NCBI GenBank assembly: GCA_028023455.1
Contig: JAQFVV010012499.1
Span: 2,052,584 to 2,116,583 of the forward strand
Reading direction: 5' to 3'
Source of the DNA: Epiperipatus broadwayi
Taxonomy: Eukaryota; Onychophora; Udeonychophora; Euonychophora; Peripatidae
DNA length: 64,000 bases
Each line of letters opens with the position of its first letter. Position 1 is the stretch's first letter. Under the pieces are notes generated by a model that was given only the letters and a program-made list of their open reading frames with translations, made no database searches and was not told where the DNA came from. This document shows, piece by piece, positions 21,935 to 34,113 of this stretch. Made by a program: the position numbers and the translations under genes.

Positions 21935-22620
21935 AATTTTATTCAATATTACCAATACACTCAAATTGTTAATAATAATGCACACGTTAGAACATAGCAA
22001 CATTACAAACAGTGTTATTCTTCTCACTTTTACATGTATAGTTAGACTTACAATGATAGTACTTGCATGGAAATCAAACTATTAACTTTAAGATTCGTGA
22101 ATATTCTAATTAACTAGGCTATTCTATCAAAGACAATATTAAGTAGAAATTGTATATCCTTATCTATCAGGATAATCCTAATATCTCAATTTTTCTTAAA
22201 AACTATATTAATGAGTAATAATTATATATTGGATTATTTCCATTATCTAACATTAAATACAGAAAGTCTTTAAAAAAATTTAAAATTGATTGAAATTTTC
22301 TAATTACACTCAATTGTTAATAATAGCACACACATTAGTATATAACACAAAGTTTAGAGGGATATTATTCACCTTTTTTCTTCAAATGTTGCTGAACTGA
22401 TCAATGACAGTAGTAGCATGGAAAATGATACTGAACTTTTAGATTCTTGCCTACTGAATTTTAAGATAATGATCTAACCAGCTAAGCCATTCTACCAAAG
22501 GCTACAATTAATAGATGTTTCAAATGCTTATAATTACAAGGGTGTTCATGATTTCTCTAATTTTTCCTAAGAACAAAGTTAATTAGTGGCTTCCAAACAT
22601 TATGTACAATCATACTAGGG
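21935..22620 (-). repeat. Two tandem copies of a tRNA-derived SINE-like repeat (about 350-bp period)
   Basis: Landmarks repeat about 350 bp apart: ACTCAAATTGTTAATAATA with ACTCAATTGTTAATAATAG, and a CATGGAAA block. On the minus strand the second copy (near 22470-22495) has TGGCTTAGCTGG, a perfect match to the tRNA A-box consensus. The first copy has a weaker A box (TAGCCTAGTTAA) but a better B box (AGTTTGATTTCC). Divergence between the copies is considerable. Confidence 0.6.
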
Positions 22621-22689
22621 TGAATTATGAAGATATTTGTCATTGTCTTATGAGCAGCTGCTTTATTTTTTTTTCTTTGTGCTTTAACT

Positions 22690-23060
22690 TTCTATTCAAT
22701 ATTTTTTTTGTATTTTCCCAATTGAATTGGTTTATATATAATCTACTAGTTTAGAGACATCTTTTTTCTCTTTTCTAATCAACATTTTGTTCTCTTTCAA
22801 TTGTTTTTCAATGAGACAACTGTCTTCACCAATATACATCAATCCACAATTACATGATATTTTATAGATGTATTTTTATTATTTCAACATATCAAGTTTA
22901 TGGTTTTGTAAAAGTTAGAATTACATGTAGAATGGCATGGCTTTGGAAAGTTGTTCTGATGATATATTGATTGGAGACTTTCTTTAGTTTGTTATTCCTA
23001 ATATGTATGAATATATTGCAGTACCAATAGTTGGGTTTTTTTCTTGTGATGTTTCTTTTA
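22690..23060 (-). pseudogene. Penelope-like element GIY-YIG endonuclease remnant
   Basis: The minus strand around 22885-22780 reads YKISCNCGLMYIGEDSC then LIEKQLKEN. This corresponds to the cysteine-rich linker and YIGE core of PLE GIY-YIG endonucleases, normally followed by R...R..EH. Upstream, sequence to about 23060 can be read in shifted frames as RKSPINISSEQ, reminiscent of the preceding linker, and downstream the frame is lost. Stops and frameshifts make it non-functional. Whether it belongs to the same PLE as the 14-kb palindrome cannot be told, because the regions do not overlap. Confidence 0.55.
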
Positions 23061-24649
23061 TTATGTTACTTGATGAAAATAATCCATCATATAATTACAA
23101 TTAAAACTCCATCATCACAAACCTTCAACAAAACACAATGTTAATGAAAGTTTCTAAACATTATGGACTGTCACACTGTAAAGTTGAAGAATAATGTTTT
23201 AAATTTTTAAAAAATAGTGCAAAATTTAGTACTAACAAAATATAAAAATTAGTATAAAAAATTAAAACAATAGAAATATGAACAGTAACACTTTAGCTAA
23301 TGTTTATTATATAAAAAAGATTTAAATAAAACAATATTGTTTGATCAATTATGACCATATAACTTTTTTAAGATAGTTATCTTATAAATAAGATTTCAAT
23401 TATAATAATGGATAGCATTTATAAATATGGAAATATAAAAAAATTAATAAAAATATTACAAAAAAATCCAAGAGCTCTATACTTCATATTGAGATAAAAC
23501 ATAATATTGTAATAATACTGATAATAAAATATTAAATAAATGTTTTGATTTATAAAATGTCCCCTAATAAATATTTTTTACTCATTTTGAATCAAATTCT
23601 CTTATTAGAATATTTTTTAAAAAAACATCAAAAGAACATATTAATAAAATTAATATTATAGCAAATAAAAAAAACCCACTATCATTAATTGGAAAATATT
23701 AAATGGACAACTAGCAAGAAATGTTCAATAAAAATTATCATTTGATCAATAATGTAATTTCAATAAGAAAAATTTGGAATGAAAACAATTGAACAACAAA
23801 AACTTTATCTAATATTTCTTACATCAATCACAGCATAACAGCAGTTAAAATTCGGAAGATAAACCATATTTAATAGATATAATTTTAAAAATTACTTGAA
23901 TAAAACATATAAACTACTTCAAAATGAATAGAAAGATCAGGAAACCCCATTTTTAACCATTCAAAACAATATCAATGTAATGTAATATCTATTTCAAGTT
24001 ATATGTTAATTTTTCCAAAATAGTTAACTGAAATAATGAAAATATTTCTATTTAAAAAAAAAAAAAACCTTTACTAAATGGAAATCTTGGTATGAAACTG
24101 AGAACACACACATACTTAAAATATTTTTAAAATATTCCAAAATGCAACAAAAAAAAAGTAATATCACTAAGATTTTACTTTATTAAAGCATAGACAGAAA
24201 ATACAATCAATACTTATTTAAAAACAATAAATGTATTCATTTTAAATTTAGATTTCAAAATATGTATTTGTGCATTAAATGTTTAAGTTCTGCTAGAAAA
24301 AAATGTTTCTATAAACATTAAGCATGTTTGGACATATAAAAATGTTAAAAAATGTTTAATAGAGAAAATTTTAATTTTATATTTGTAATGTTGATAGTTA
24401 TGCAAATATTTCTTAATATAACTCCTGGAGATGAAACTTATTTAAAACTTGAAAACTAGAAGAAGTAATTTTTGACAGACTTTACAGCAGTTGGTATAAT
24501 AAATAAAATATATACTGAATTTTAATTTGAAATATATATATATATATATGTAAACAAAAGAAAATATTTAGTAAACTTAAAGCTAAAATTCGACAGCAAT
24601 TTTTATAGCAATTGATAAAATAAATATTTATTAAATTTGAATCTGATAT
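23061..24649. other. AT-rich sequence without recognised genes
   Basis: A TA run lies at about 24533-24550, with A-runs near 24055. Nothing else supported. Confidence 0.6.
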
Positions 24650-24679
24650 ATCATCATCATTGTCAACCATTATCAATCC

Positions 24680-25010
24680 ACTGCACGATGAAGGTCTCTC
24701 CAGGTTCAATCCATTTTTTCTGATCTCTACTCTCTCTTCTCCACATCATTTCTGCACACTTTCTAATTTCATCGATTCATTTCACATGTAGTTCCTTTGT
24801 GGGACTTTTATAATCTCTTGGAATACAGTTTAAGATATGTCCCATTTATTATCATCTCATCTAGCACTATGTCCAGCCAATTCCACTCAGTCTTTTAATT
24901 ATTTCAATGATGTCAGTAACACCCATTTGTTCTCTTACCCATGTATTGCAATTTCAATCTCTTCTTGATATCCCTAACATGCATTGCTCCACACTTATTT
25001 CAGTGGTCTG
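24680..25010 (-). pseudogene. RTE LINE C-terminal tail
   Basis: The minus strand read over two frames gives GH.AR..DNKW, IPRDYKSP and IRKCAEMMWRRESR. This matches the conserved GHxxRxxDxRW, EWxPRxxKRPxGRP and I.....WxR pattern that ends RTE proteins. It directly precedes the 3' microsatellite tail. Confidence 0.6.
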
Positions 25011-25263
25011 AAGACTCTGTATTGCTCTTCTATTAAGTGTCCAAGTCTTAGATTCATAAATAAGAACTGGTAAAACACATTTATTAAAAACCTACATTTT
25101 CAAACACATAGGCATAATTCCTTTTAGTATTAAGTTATTTCTATCAAAAGCATTATAACCAAGTTGTGTTTTGAACTGTAGTAATAATCTGACCAAGGTA
25201 TTTGTAATTTTTAGCTTCTTGTAACTCATTGTAATCAATCTTTATTTTCATCTTTTGAGAAAA

Positions 25264-26168
25264 TTAATTGAACATTACTTTAGACTTTTTAACATTTACA
25301 TTTAGTCCTACTTTCTTACTTTTATCTGATAACTCCTGCAACATTTCCTGAATCTCTAAAGTATTATTTACAAAAACAACATAATATTCATTTACTTTTA
25401 CTTCTTTAGCTTCACATTTCAATTCACAAAATACTTCTTGTTTCACTGCTATAAAACGTTTTGGAGATGTGGAGTCACCCTGTTTTATACTCTTCTCAAT
25501 GATAACCTTCCTAGTATTATGATGTCATTTAATTGTTGATGTCACATTTTTATAAATATTCTTCAAAATATGACAATATCCTGGGTCTCTACCATGATAA
25601 TCCAATGCTTTAAACACTGAAGAAATTTGTTATAGAATCAAATGCCCTTTCATAATCTACAAACCCAAAACATAACAGCTACTCATATTCATTGGGACTT
25701 TCTATAACTTCACTCAATATTTGGATATGATCTACTGTACTAAAACCACCTTTTAAATCCAGATTATTCTCTTGGCTAGTTGAAATCCAATGTTCTCTGC
25801 AGATGAATTGTAATTATCTTGGTAAAAATTTTCTATAAAACTGATAAAATGCTGATGCATTTATAATTTCTATTATCTTTTTATCATCTTTTTGAAATAT
25901 TAATATTAATACTGCATTCTTCCAATCATCTGGTACATCTTTATCATTTAGACATTTGGTATATAACTGTGCCAAAAATATATATTTCTTCACTTGCTTC
26001 TTTTAATATATTGATTATAATTCTATCATTATTTGGAGTTTTTCCTTTCTTCCTAAATTTAATTGCATGTCTCACTTCTCTGGGCAATTCAGAAAATATA
26101 ATAGATGTAGGAGCTACTTGTTCTTTATTACTATTTAATTCTTGACATAATTCCTTTATCCTTTTCAT
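25264..26168 (-). pseudogene. RTE LINE reverse transcriptase domain, broken, catalytic FADD missing
   Basis: In order: REVRHAIKFRKKGKTPNNDRI (palm entry, from 26100), DVPDDWKNAVLI, FVDYERAFDSI with the first catalytic aspartate (about 25660), YCHILKNIYKNVTSTIK, and KQGDSTSPKRF (motif B, about 25480). The frame then goes directly from VKVNEYY to VVFVNNTLEIQEMLQELSDKSKKVGLNVNVKKSKV. The roughly ten residues that normally include the FADD motif between these blocks are absent, so catalytic activity is lost irrespective of the stops. Several stops and shifts are present. Confidence 0.8.
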
Positions 26169-26589
26169 GATGTCATCTCTCTTTTTAGAAATAGTTCAAT
26201 CTTTTTTTTTTCTTATTGCAGATAAAGATTTCCTACAAATACCAAAATGTTATTTTACACTCTTGATACCTTTATTATTTTCTACAGCCTTCTTTGCTAA
26301 TTCACAATTATATTTTCTTATATCATTATCAACTCTTTTTTGCACCATTTTACAAAATACAAGATATTCAATCCTTTTTAATGCATCATTTTTATATATC
26401 TTCATATTCCTTCTTTTCTTCATAAATTCTCTAGTCTCAATAGAAATTTTATTGATCAATTTTACTGCTTTTTTCTATCAGCTATCTTTGTTGAAGTTTT
26501 TAAAAGTGTATCAGTTATTTTCTTATTAATTTCATTCAAATCTGAATTATGTTCAAAATCTACTAATACTTGAAACTGACTTCCATGTT

Positions 26590-27330
26590 CTAATTTAAAT
26601 TCATGAGAATGTTTCTGAAGATTAGTAATATCAACTGTAAATATTGTTTTTTTCTTAATAATTTTTGTCTCTCTAGTTTTGCATTAACACATATCTTACA
26701 TCTTACTAATCTATGATCACTTCCTGTGTTGAGTTTATTAAGAACATTACAATCTTGAAATATGTATTTTTTGTTAGTCAAAATATAATCTAATTCTGCT
26801 GTATCTTCATTTACATGTCCATTTCCTTTTAACATTTTTCTCAAAAAAGAAATTCATAATATAAAGTTTTTTTCTTTTTTATCCAAACTCCACAAGTCTA
26901 TGTCCTTTTTCATTTCTATTATCACAACCAAATTTACCTATAGAACTTTCATCTTTCATTTGTTTACCAATTCTAGCAATAAAGTCTACCATAACCATTT
27001 AAAATGTTGTTTAGTCTGATCAAAAGCTTTTTGTACATCCATATAAAAATCTTGTACTACTTTATCACTATGAAAACTTGTTAGGGAATAAACCTGAATT
27101 ATCTGCATTTGGTATCTGCTATTATGTTGAATAATTAATCTTGTGACTCTGTCCAATACACCATCAATCTCCGCAACGTTGTTCATCCACTTTTTATTTA
27201 TAATGAATCCCACTCTACTTGTATTCCCAATATTTGTGCCTTTATAGTAGAGTACATGTTCACTGTTTAAATCAATTATCTTTTCACCTTTTCTTCTAAC
27301 TTCACTAAATCTAATAATGTCCCATTGCAA
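26590..27330 (-). pseudogene. RTE LINE endonuclease domain (APE-like), broken
   Basis: Apurinic-endonuclease-type domain that would nick target DNA to prime reverse transcription. Visible are FSEVRRKGEK with the catalytic glutamate (27330-27270), GFIINKKW, IIQVYSLTS, a decayed MVDFIARIG in place of GDFNARIG (about 26985), IGKFGCDNRNEKG, ELDYILTNKK and TGSDHRLV with the catalytic SDH (about 26720). The DFN asparagine is changed to isoleucine. Two frameshifts or stops separate 27330-26986 from 26844-26590. This domain is often annotated as craniofacial development protein 2-like in animal genomes, but here it is a transposon remnant. Confidence 0.85.
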
Positions 27331-27395
27331 TCTTCCAGAAACTTGAAAGTTGTCTGCAGTCGTATGTACCTAAATAAAAAGTCATCATCAAATGG

Positions 27396-29428
27396 CAGTC
27401 TGGGTTACATAGAAAATGTTTTGTAAACATAAAACTAAGTATGAAGTAAAATAAAAAATAAAAATCATTTTATTAATGGAACAAAAACTACAAAGTAACT
27501 TAAATTACATGCAAATAACATAAGACTTAAATAGATTTAAGTTGCAACTTTAGGTTATAAATGCTAAATTATGAAAGCTTCTTTCTCTACATGCACTATT
27601 GTTGGACAATAACTCATAATCTTGAGCTATAAAGAAAGGTACTTAATGTCTTTAATTTGAAATTTTTCCACATATGCCAAAAAAATTACATTGTGAGAGA
27701 ATAACAATATTGGAAAAGTGAAGCACATGATACACAGTTTTGGATGCAGTCAAAAATGCTTCTTTTTAGATATAGAAAATAATGAATTAGCAGCAAAGAC
27801 AATACAAAATTTCAAACTGGGTATTCTGATGAAAAACATTAAAGCTAAATAAATTTTCTATATGCTTTTTTTACTTTTAGATTTTCCTAACATCTATATA
27901 CATTGCTTAATCTATATTCTATTATGCATAAAACTCTGGCATATTTTAAATATTCAGGGCCAATATTTATGAAATATTAAAATGAGAATACTTCTGAAGA
28001 TGGTAGAAAGATAAAAATGGCACTTCAAACATTAATTAATGCAATGATATGAAAAGTCTTCGAAATGATATATCCTATAAAGCCATTTATACTGGTAGTA
28101 CAATTTTACTGATTTTCTTGAATAAAATTGAAACGTTAGGCTTGAAAAAAAAATAAAATAAAATAAGTTGAAAATGGAAATGAAAACGTCATTCCTTAAA
28201 AGAAAAAAAAAGGAAAAGGCTATTGAAAATGAGGAAACCTAAGGTTAAGTTTTTTAAAAAAAGAAAAATAATTTAATGCGGCTGCGCTAAAAGTCGCATA
28301 TATATAAAGACATAATTATCTTTTTTGAAAAAAATGCACAAATAACAAGTGATGGAGAAAATTTGATTTAAGTTTGCTTGAAATTATTAATTTATACTTG
28401 GAAAAAAAAACCTCATAAAAACTTAATGATAATTTTCACACATTTCAATTTCTTGATTTAAAAAATCTGAATAAATTAGAAGATAATTAAAATATTAAAA
28501 GTAAAAAAAAAGTGTATTTCTTAATCACATTTCCTTTACTGTAGTTGAGATTTTTTTTGGTGTTTACAGACCAATTGTTTCAAATAATTAATAAATAAAA
28601 ATAACACAATATTATATTTCTTATTTTTTATGTTGCAGCCAGTATTTATTTTAATTATATATAATAAAAGGTATTTCACTCAATATATAGAAAAGGTAAC
28701 ATTTTAAATTACTTTTCAATATTGCTTTTCTTTTACTATTAAATTCACTTGAATCTTGCCATAAAACACAATAACTGAGAAAATTTTTTCAGAACATCAA
28801 AGAAATCATTATCTATTTGTTTTATATAATGTAATATATCATAACAAAAATATTGTTCGACATTTCTTATATCCATTCATTTATAAGCTAGTAATAAATT
28901 TTCCTACATGACCTTATTATACTCAAGTTGCAAACACATGACAAACACATGCCTACCTATGGTTTTATTTTCAAACTCTATGTTATTTGAGATTATGAGT
29001 TAATAGGAGATATTATTGCCATCATGACAATTATTTTTTTAAATATAAATATTACTTCCTATTTCATCTTGGTTTTAATTGAAATTATCATTAATCACGC
29101 ATAAACAAATCATCTTTCTGATTTTAATTTTAAAAATATGGCTATACTAAATCTTTGTCATTGACTCTGTTCTTCATACCATTTCTCATTTTAAAGCAAC
29201 AAGTTACTGGTTTCATAAATTTTAAACTGAAGCTAATCGTTTTCCCCCTTAACAACAAATACAATATCACTTAAAAATTATTTAGTAATTATTCCAATCC
29301 TTGATTAGACAAATCTATTTGATATTTCAATATATTTCTGGATGTCTTCATTAATTCCTCAAAAAATTCTAATTATCCCCTTGGACCACTGGTGATGCTA
29401 AGTAGGAAATACAGGAGCATTGTTAACA
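27396..29428. other. AT-rich sequence, unrecognised
   Basis: Purine-rich top strand around 27960-28290. No repeat family or supported coding frame. Confidence 0.5.
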
Positions 29429-29656
29429 TTAGATAGGATATAGTATCAGTAGTTTATGGGTCATTCTTTCAGCACTGACTGCTTCTTTCTTCATGTCATT
29501 ATTAAAGCAGGCAATGGTGGTATTAAAAAAATTAAACATTAATTTCTGGATGAGATTGTACTTTTTGAGTATTTTGGCTGGTAAGATATTTTTCTGCTTG
29601 ATAAAATCATCATACTTGTTGTTATAAGTGAAGTATTGAAAAATACTAGCAAATAG
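29429..29656 (-). other. Open frame of 75 codons, possible decayed coding fragment
   Basis: Minus-strand frame bounded by TGA at 29657-29659 and TAA at 29429-29431. It reads NNKYDDFIKQKNILP, IQKLMFNFFNTTIACFNNDM and AVSAERMTHKLL, balanced in composition and less homopolymeric than neighbouring frames. I recognise no family, there is no nearby start, and frames of this length are expected by chance in DNA this AT-rich. Recorded as a possibility only. Confidence 0.15.
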
Positions 29657-32647
29657 TCAGCAAAATACAATTATTAAATTTTATTCCATTTCTTATTTGC
29701 ATTGCTTAATCATATATACTGCTGGACAGTTGAAACTGTAAGAAAGGAAATAAAATAAATATTATGTTAACTGCATTGTACAATGTAAATTAAGGAGTAT
29801 ATGGTGTATTATAGTATACAAAATACAACTATCCAAGTTAAATGAAAAACAGTTTTAGGCAGTGGTTTCTCTCCTTGGCATAAAATCACTGCAACACTGT
29901 TTCAAATAAAACTAGAGTAAACTAGACTATCTGATTGGACTGGCATATACTGCACTAAAACTAGACTTAGATATGTGTTTCAGACCTTTTTATATCTTAC
30001 TTGATTTTGTTCAACATGTTTTCCAAAAAACAGTTTAATTCCTAGTCAGTTACAAGATTTGACCTCTATTTCTTTACACAACATACTTTTTAAAACATTT
30101 TCTTTATGTGTTTAGCAAAATGTTGTGGGAACAAATTTACAGATATTATATCATGATTTAATACTTAAATGAATGAAAGACAAAATAAATAGTTCTTTCA
30201 TTATTTCTCATTTTCTTTACTTATATTAGTCAGCAATGGGAAGAAAGAAAAAATCATTGGCATCTTTTACAATTTGATTGATAATTTTTAAAATATTAAC
30301 TCCAATATCTGAATATCATTTTTAGATTAGCCATCAATTTCACTTTTGAAATAATGTGCTCAAGGATAAACAAATGGAAAAAGATATAAAATGCTTTAGT
30401 TTTTTATAACTATGCAATTCAAATAACTATCATATATCAAAAGTACATTTCTTTCTTTCTTTACATTACAATTTATCATTTTATTGTTTCTCACACATTA
30501 CTAAGTAAATTTATAAAATAATTAATAAGATGATTCCATACATTAGCTAATTCATGTTTTAATTTTTGAGGCAATTTATATATTTATTTCTCGATTTATA
30601 ATATGTTCTTTATTAAACACTTTTTTTCTTTTTTCCTACAGCTTTATAATATAACTAATTCAAGCTGCTATCAGATTTTGTTTAGTTACGATAACAGTCT
30701 TTAGGGTTGAACATGGGGTGATGGTACTCATCATCATCAACTCCAAATCAATGACAACATATAACATTAAATATAATTTAATATGAATATGAGCATGAGA
30801 GATCAACACAGAACTATAAGTAAGTAACTATATGTTCACCAGCAATACACAAAAGCAATAACCATTCATCATCATAAATTATGAACAATAAAAATAAATC
30901 AACAGTCAATCTTGTAACTGGATTTGAAATGGTTCTACTATTGACCAGGTTAATTATTTAGCCCTTTCCAGCTTGAGGCAGATTATTTAAACAATAATTT
31001 GAATGCATAAACTTGGGTGCTAATCCATCAGAATATATAACAATAAAACAATTATGCTGGGATACTAAAACATGCTGATCATCATCAGTGCTCTGAGGTC
31101 ATTTAGTACAATTAATGTTCTGGATAACTATAAACTTAATTTCTGAATAAAAAATTAAATAAAATGTAGTGCGTGGACTTTAACTGATATCCCCTTAGCA
31201 TGACTGAATGTCTGCAAACCCTAAATATAAATCACTTTTATATAATAGACCAGTATAGATGAATCCAGATTAGAGAGCAAAAGCTCTATAACTGTACAAA
31301 CATATAATATTCTAAAACTATTCAGGATTGAGTAAATTCACTGGAAAACAATAAAATATAAATTTATTAATAGTAATTAAATTAAAGTCTGCTGCATATG
31401 CCATAAATATAAATTTGGTGTTTTGATTTTATTTAATACCATAAGTTATCACATAGTTATTTATAAATACCTCATAATTGGTTTAATTACAATAGATACA
31501 TCAGTTCAAATCCATGCTTGTATAAAAAATGAACAAATATAAATGGTATGAATCAAAGCTATTAATTCATTCATTATTTCAAGATTCAGCTTGTAAAGTA
31601 GTTCTTTTCTTTGGATTAATTATAAATGTTTTTAAAAATATTCCAGCAAGTTCTTTTGTTTTACAATCTAATAAAATATACTGGAAATGCATCTTATTTT
31701 TGCTGAATAAAGTTATTTATTTTAAAACACAATTAATTTAAAATTTACTACCGTCATGTTTTCTTTCATTACTCTGGTTTTAGTTGAATAATTTAGTCAA
31801 AAATTATTTTCCTTTAAAATCAACTGATATCAGTAAATACTTTATATAAATGATGCAGTACATTCATCTGTGCTCTTTGCATACTGATAGAACTGTGCAT
31901 ATTGCATAATAATCTCTTGGTAATCTGATCCCTTCGAAAACCATATATTGGTTTGTTGTCATCTTTGACAAAGATATAATCTAGGTAATTATTGACATTC
32001 AATCAAACCCATTTAGTATAAAATTTGAAAGACATCAGACATAGTATCTAATATACAATATAGTCTGTGGTGAATGCAGAAAAGCAGGTCCTAGTGAATG
32101 CAGAAGATCAGGATCTTTACTTCCATATGAATCCAACTCTACCACAGTGAACTAGGAACAGCATCTGGACTAGCACTGTCTTTTGCCTTCAATTATAACT
32201 TCAATAGTCATTATGCTGCCATAATCTGTAAAAACTTTAAAAATTCTCCTACTCATTTTTTTTCAATCTTTTTAGAGAGTGTGTGGAATAAGAAAAACAC
32301 AGTAATTAAATAGTTTTCTTTATCTTGATTAAAAAAAAAAACTTTTTACAATTTTCTTTGAAACTTTCAAAAGTGACTTTGTACTATTTTTATCAAAATA
32401 TGTTATACAAGCAGTGATTTTAAAAAAATTTGCTAATTAAATATATAGTGAATTTTTATAATTACCAGTATATCTATTGTGCCATAAAAACATGCTAATT
32501 TTAATTTCAAAATCGGAATTAATAAAATATCAATTAGACTATTCTAAATGCTTAATTTATATATATATTTTAAATTCAAAATTATTTAATCCTTAATTTA
32601 AAGTTGTAATTATAAATTGATTAAAACGCACATTGATTACGTAAGTA
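29657..32647. other. AT-rich sequence without recognised genes
   Basis: A 60-codon minus-strand frame (31820-32002) reads VKDDNKPIYGF and QITKRLL. It is not recognised, although the DNA around 31840-32230 is less AT-rich than its flanks. Nothing else supported. Confidence 0.45.
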
Positions 32648-32748
32648 ATATTTACTGAGGCTATAACCTCAATAACATGCATATAAATTGCGATAGTAAG
32701 GACCTCTACAGGTATTTTAACCACAAGCTTACACTATGGAAGAAATTG
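32648..32748 (+). repeat. Dispersed repeat (family D), copy of 17454-17545
   Basis: Shares GCGATAGTA, GACCTCTAC and AACCACAAGCTTAC in order with the copy near 17.5 kb, and has the same orientation. Confidence 0.75.
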
Positions 32749-32824
32749 TGTTCCAGTGTAATATAGAAAATGTTTACAATAAATTTGTGTGTGTGTTTAT
32801 TTATACTTTTCCTTTTGACTTTAT

Positions 32825-33010
32825 ATATATATATCATTTTGATCTGGCTATTTTGAAATACAAATTCCAATGTATATATATATATATATATTAGTTTACA
32901 GAGGGTGGTACTGGATTTCTTAACCATGTGGGATGATTTAATGCTTAATATATATATATACACTGCTATGTTGTATGCCATGAGACACATAAATGTCTCA
33001 ATATATACAT
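32825..33010 (-). repeat. Dispersed repeat (family E), inverted relative of 42640-42770
   Basis: Reverse-complemented landmarks AAATCATCCCA, TTAAGAAATCCAGTAC, CCCTCTGT, TATTTCAAAATAGCC and TCAAAATG appear in the same order as at 42.65 kb. TA runs interrupt this copy at about 32873-32890 and 32949-32960. No coding capacity. Confidence 0.7.
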
Positions 33011-33183
33011 ATGGTAATAAAGGGAATGAAAATATTCATGGAATAAATCAAAATAATAATGCATAGTTTTACAGCAATTCTTGCAATAGGATTATTAAAA
33101 AAAAACAATTTGAATGTTCCAGAGTTTGTAAGCACATGGCGATTAGTGTTTGTTATTCATTAAAATATAAAAAAAATCACTAA

Positions 33184-34077
33184 CAGTACCAAAAGGCTTC
33201 AGTAACATTCAAATTGTCTCTATATAGAGGAATAGTTCCCACTTCTATACCAACTATCTATTGCAGTAAAACAGCACCAATAATTATATCATTTAGAGGT
33301 GTAGCAACACAATGTTTCTTATGTAAAATGTGGACACACATAGTGAGTAATTGTCCAAATCATTTTTGCAATAAATGTCATATTAAAAAAAAATTTCATA
33401 AATGCACAACAAATAATATTTCTATTAATCAAGATGAATATTCCAATGATAAAATTCAGACAAGCTTGCACACAACTGACCTACTGATGTTTGATACACA
33501 AGATGTTATGGAGCCTCCATTAATAGAAATTCTTGATTCTAATACAGCACAAGCATACACTAAAAATTCTTATGATTTCTTGAACTCTGCTTCACAAGAT
33601 AAGATGCTTAACAAATCTAAATATTTGGAGACAGGTTTGGAATCTGACTCTATGTTGACTAAAGAGCTTTCAACACAACAGCTAAAAACTAAGAGGAAAG
33701 CCTCAAAAACTGGGATTAAGTCAAAGGTTCTTTCTTCATCAATAGTTCATAAGAGTGTTTCTGATGTGAGTAGAAGCTCCTCAGATAGTGAGATGGGCTC
33801 TAAAAGAAATAAAGGGAAGAAGCTCATGCATAACAGTAAAGAATCAATCATAGATTCTATGTGGAATGATTACCCTCAGGTTTCTTTTAAAGTTGATTTA
33901 CCTCAGCCAGTTATGCTGTCATGTGCTTTTGACAATGATCTGACTGATACTGATAGGGTTCTGGATGCATCTGAGATTCTACCACAGGAAGATTTTAACG
34001 GGATTAGTACAGATACAATAATTGATCTTAGGAGAAATTTAATGCTTGAAAAAAATTATTTCTATTTTTTTACCTGA
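33184..34077 (+). CDS. LINE ORF1-like protein with two CCHC zinc knuckles
   Basis: Open for about 297 codons to the TGA at 34075-34077. No ATG exists near its left end, and a stop sits at 33181. An upstream stretch in another frame (VPEFVSTWRLVFV, about 33115-33157) looks like more of the same protein, so the N-terminus was lost by frameshift. Zinc knuckle 1 is CFLCKMWTHIVSNC (C-x2-C-x4-H-x4-C). Knuckle 2 is CNKCHIKKKFHKC (C-x2-C-x6-H-x1-C). A long Ser/Lys-rich tail with basic clusters (KTKRKASK, SKRNKGKK) follows. ORF1 proteins of this type bind element RNA. No internal stops in about 300 codons suggests fairly recent insertion or a reading frame that escaped damage. Confidence 0.75.
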   Translation, partial: QYQKASVTFKLSLYRGIVPTSIPTIYCSKTAPIIISFRGVATQCFLCKMWTHIVSNCPNHFCNKCHIKKKFHKCTTNNISINQDEYSNDKIQTSLHTTDLLMFDTQDVMEPPLIEILDSNTAQAYTKNSYDFLNSASQDKMLNKSKYLETGLESDSMLTKELSTQQLKTKRKASKTGIKSKVLSSSIVHKSVSDVSRSSSDSEMGSKRNKGKKLMHNSKESIIDSMWNDYPQVSFKVDLPQPVMLSCAFDNDLTDTDRVLDASEILPQEDFNGISTDTIIDLRRNLMLEKNYFYFFT

Positions 34078-34113
34078 TACATTGTTGTTTTTCTTATTTG
34101 TTGATGTTTATTC

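Larger units (their letters stand above)
24650..27395 (-). mobile_element. Decayed RTE-type LINE, minus strand
   Basis: Reading from 27395 down to 24650, the element shows in order an APE endonuclease, a linker, a reverse transcriptase and the LINE C-terminal tail, ending in an ATC microsatellite (24651-24661). All segments lie in the expected order on one strand but are split by frameshifts and stops. Length is about 2.75 kb, shorter than the roughly 3.2 kb usual for RTE elements, so internal deletions have occurred. The 3' end contains CCACTGCACGATGAAGG on the plus strand, a signature of RTE 3' ends in many animals. Open frames on the plus strand here (for example 26167-26529) are antisense shadows. 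Confidence 0.85.

Noticed and set aside
26167-26529. 120-codon plus-strand frame
   Set aside because: Antisense of the RTE linker and reverse-transcriptase region. Its Phe/Ser/Leu richness is the complement of Lys/Glu codons.
31820-32002. 60-codon frame as a retroelement protein
   Set aside because: Some resemblance to element proteins was considered, but no motif could be matched.
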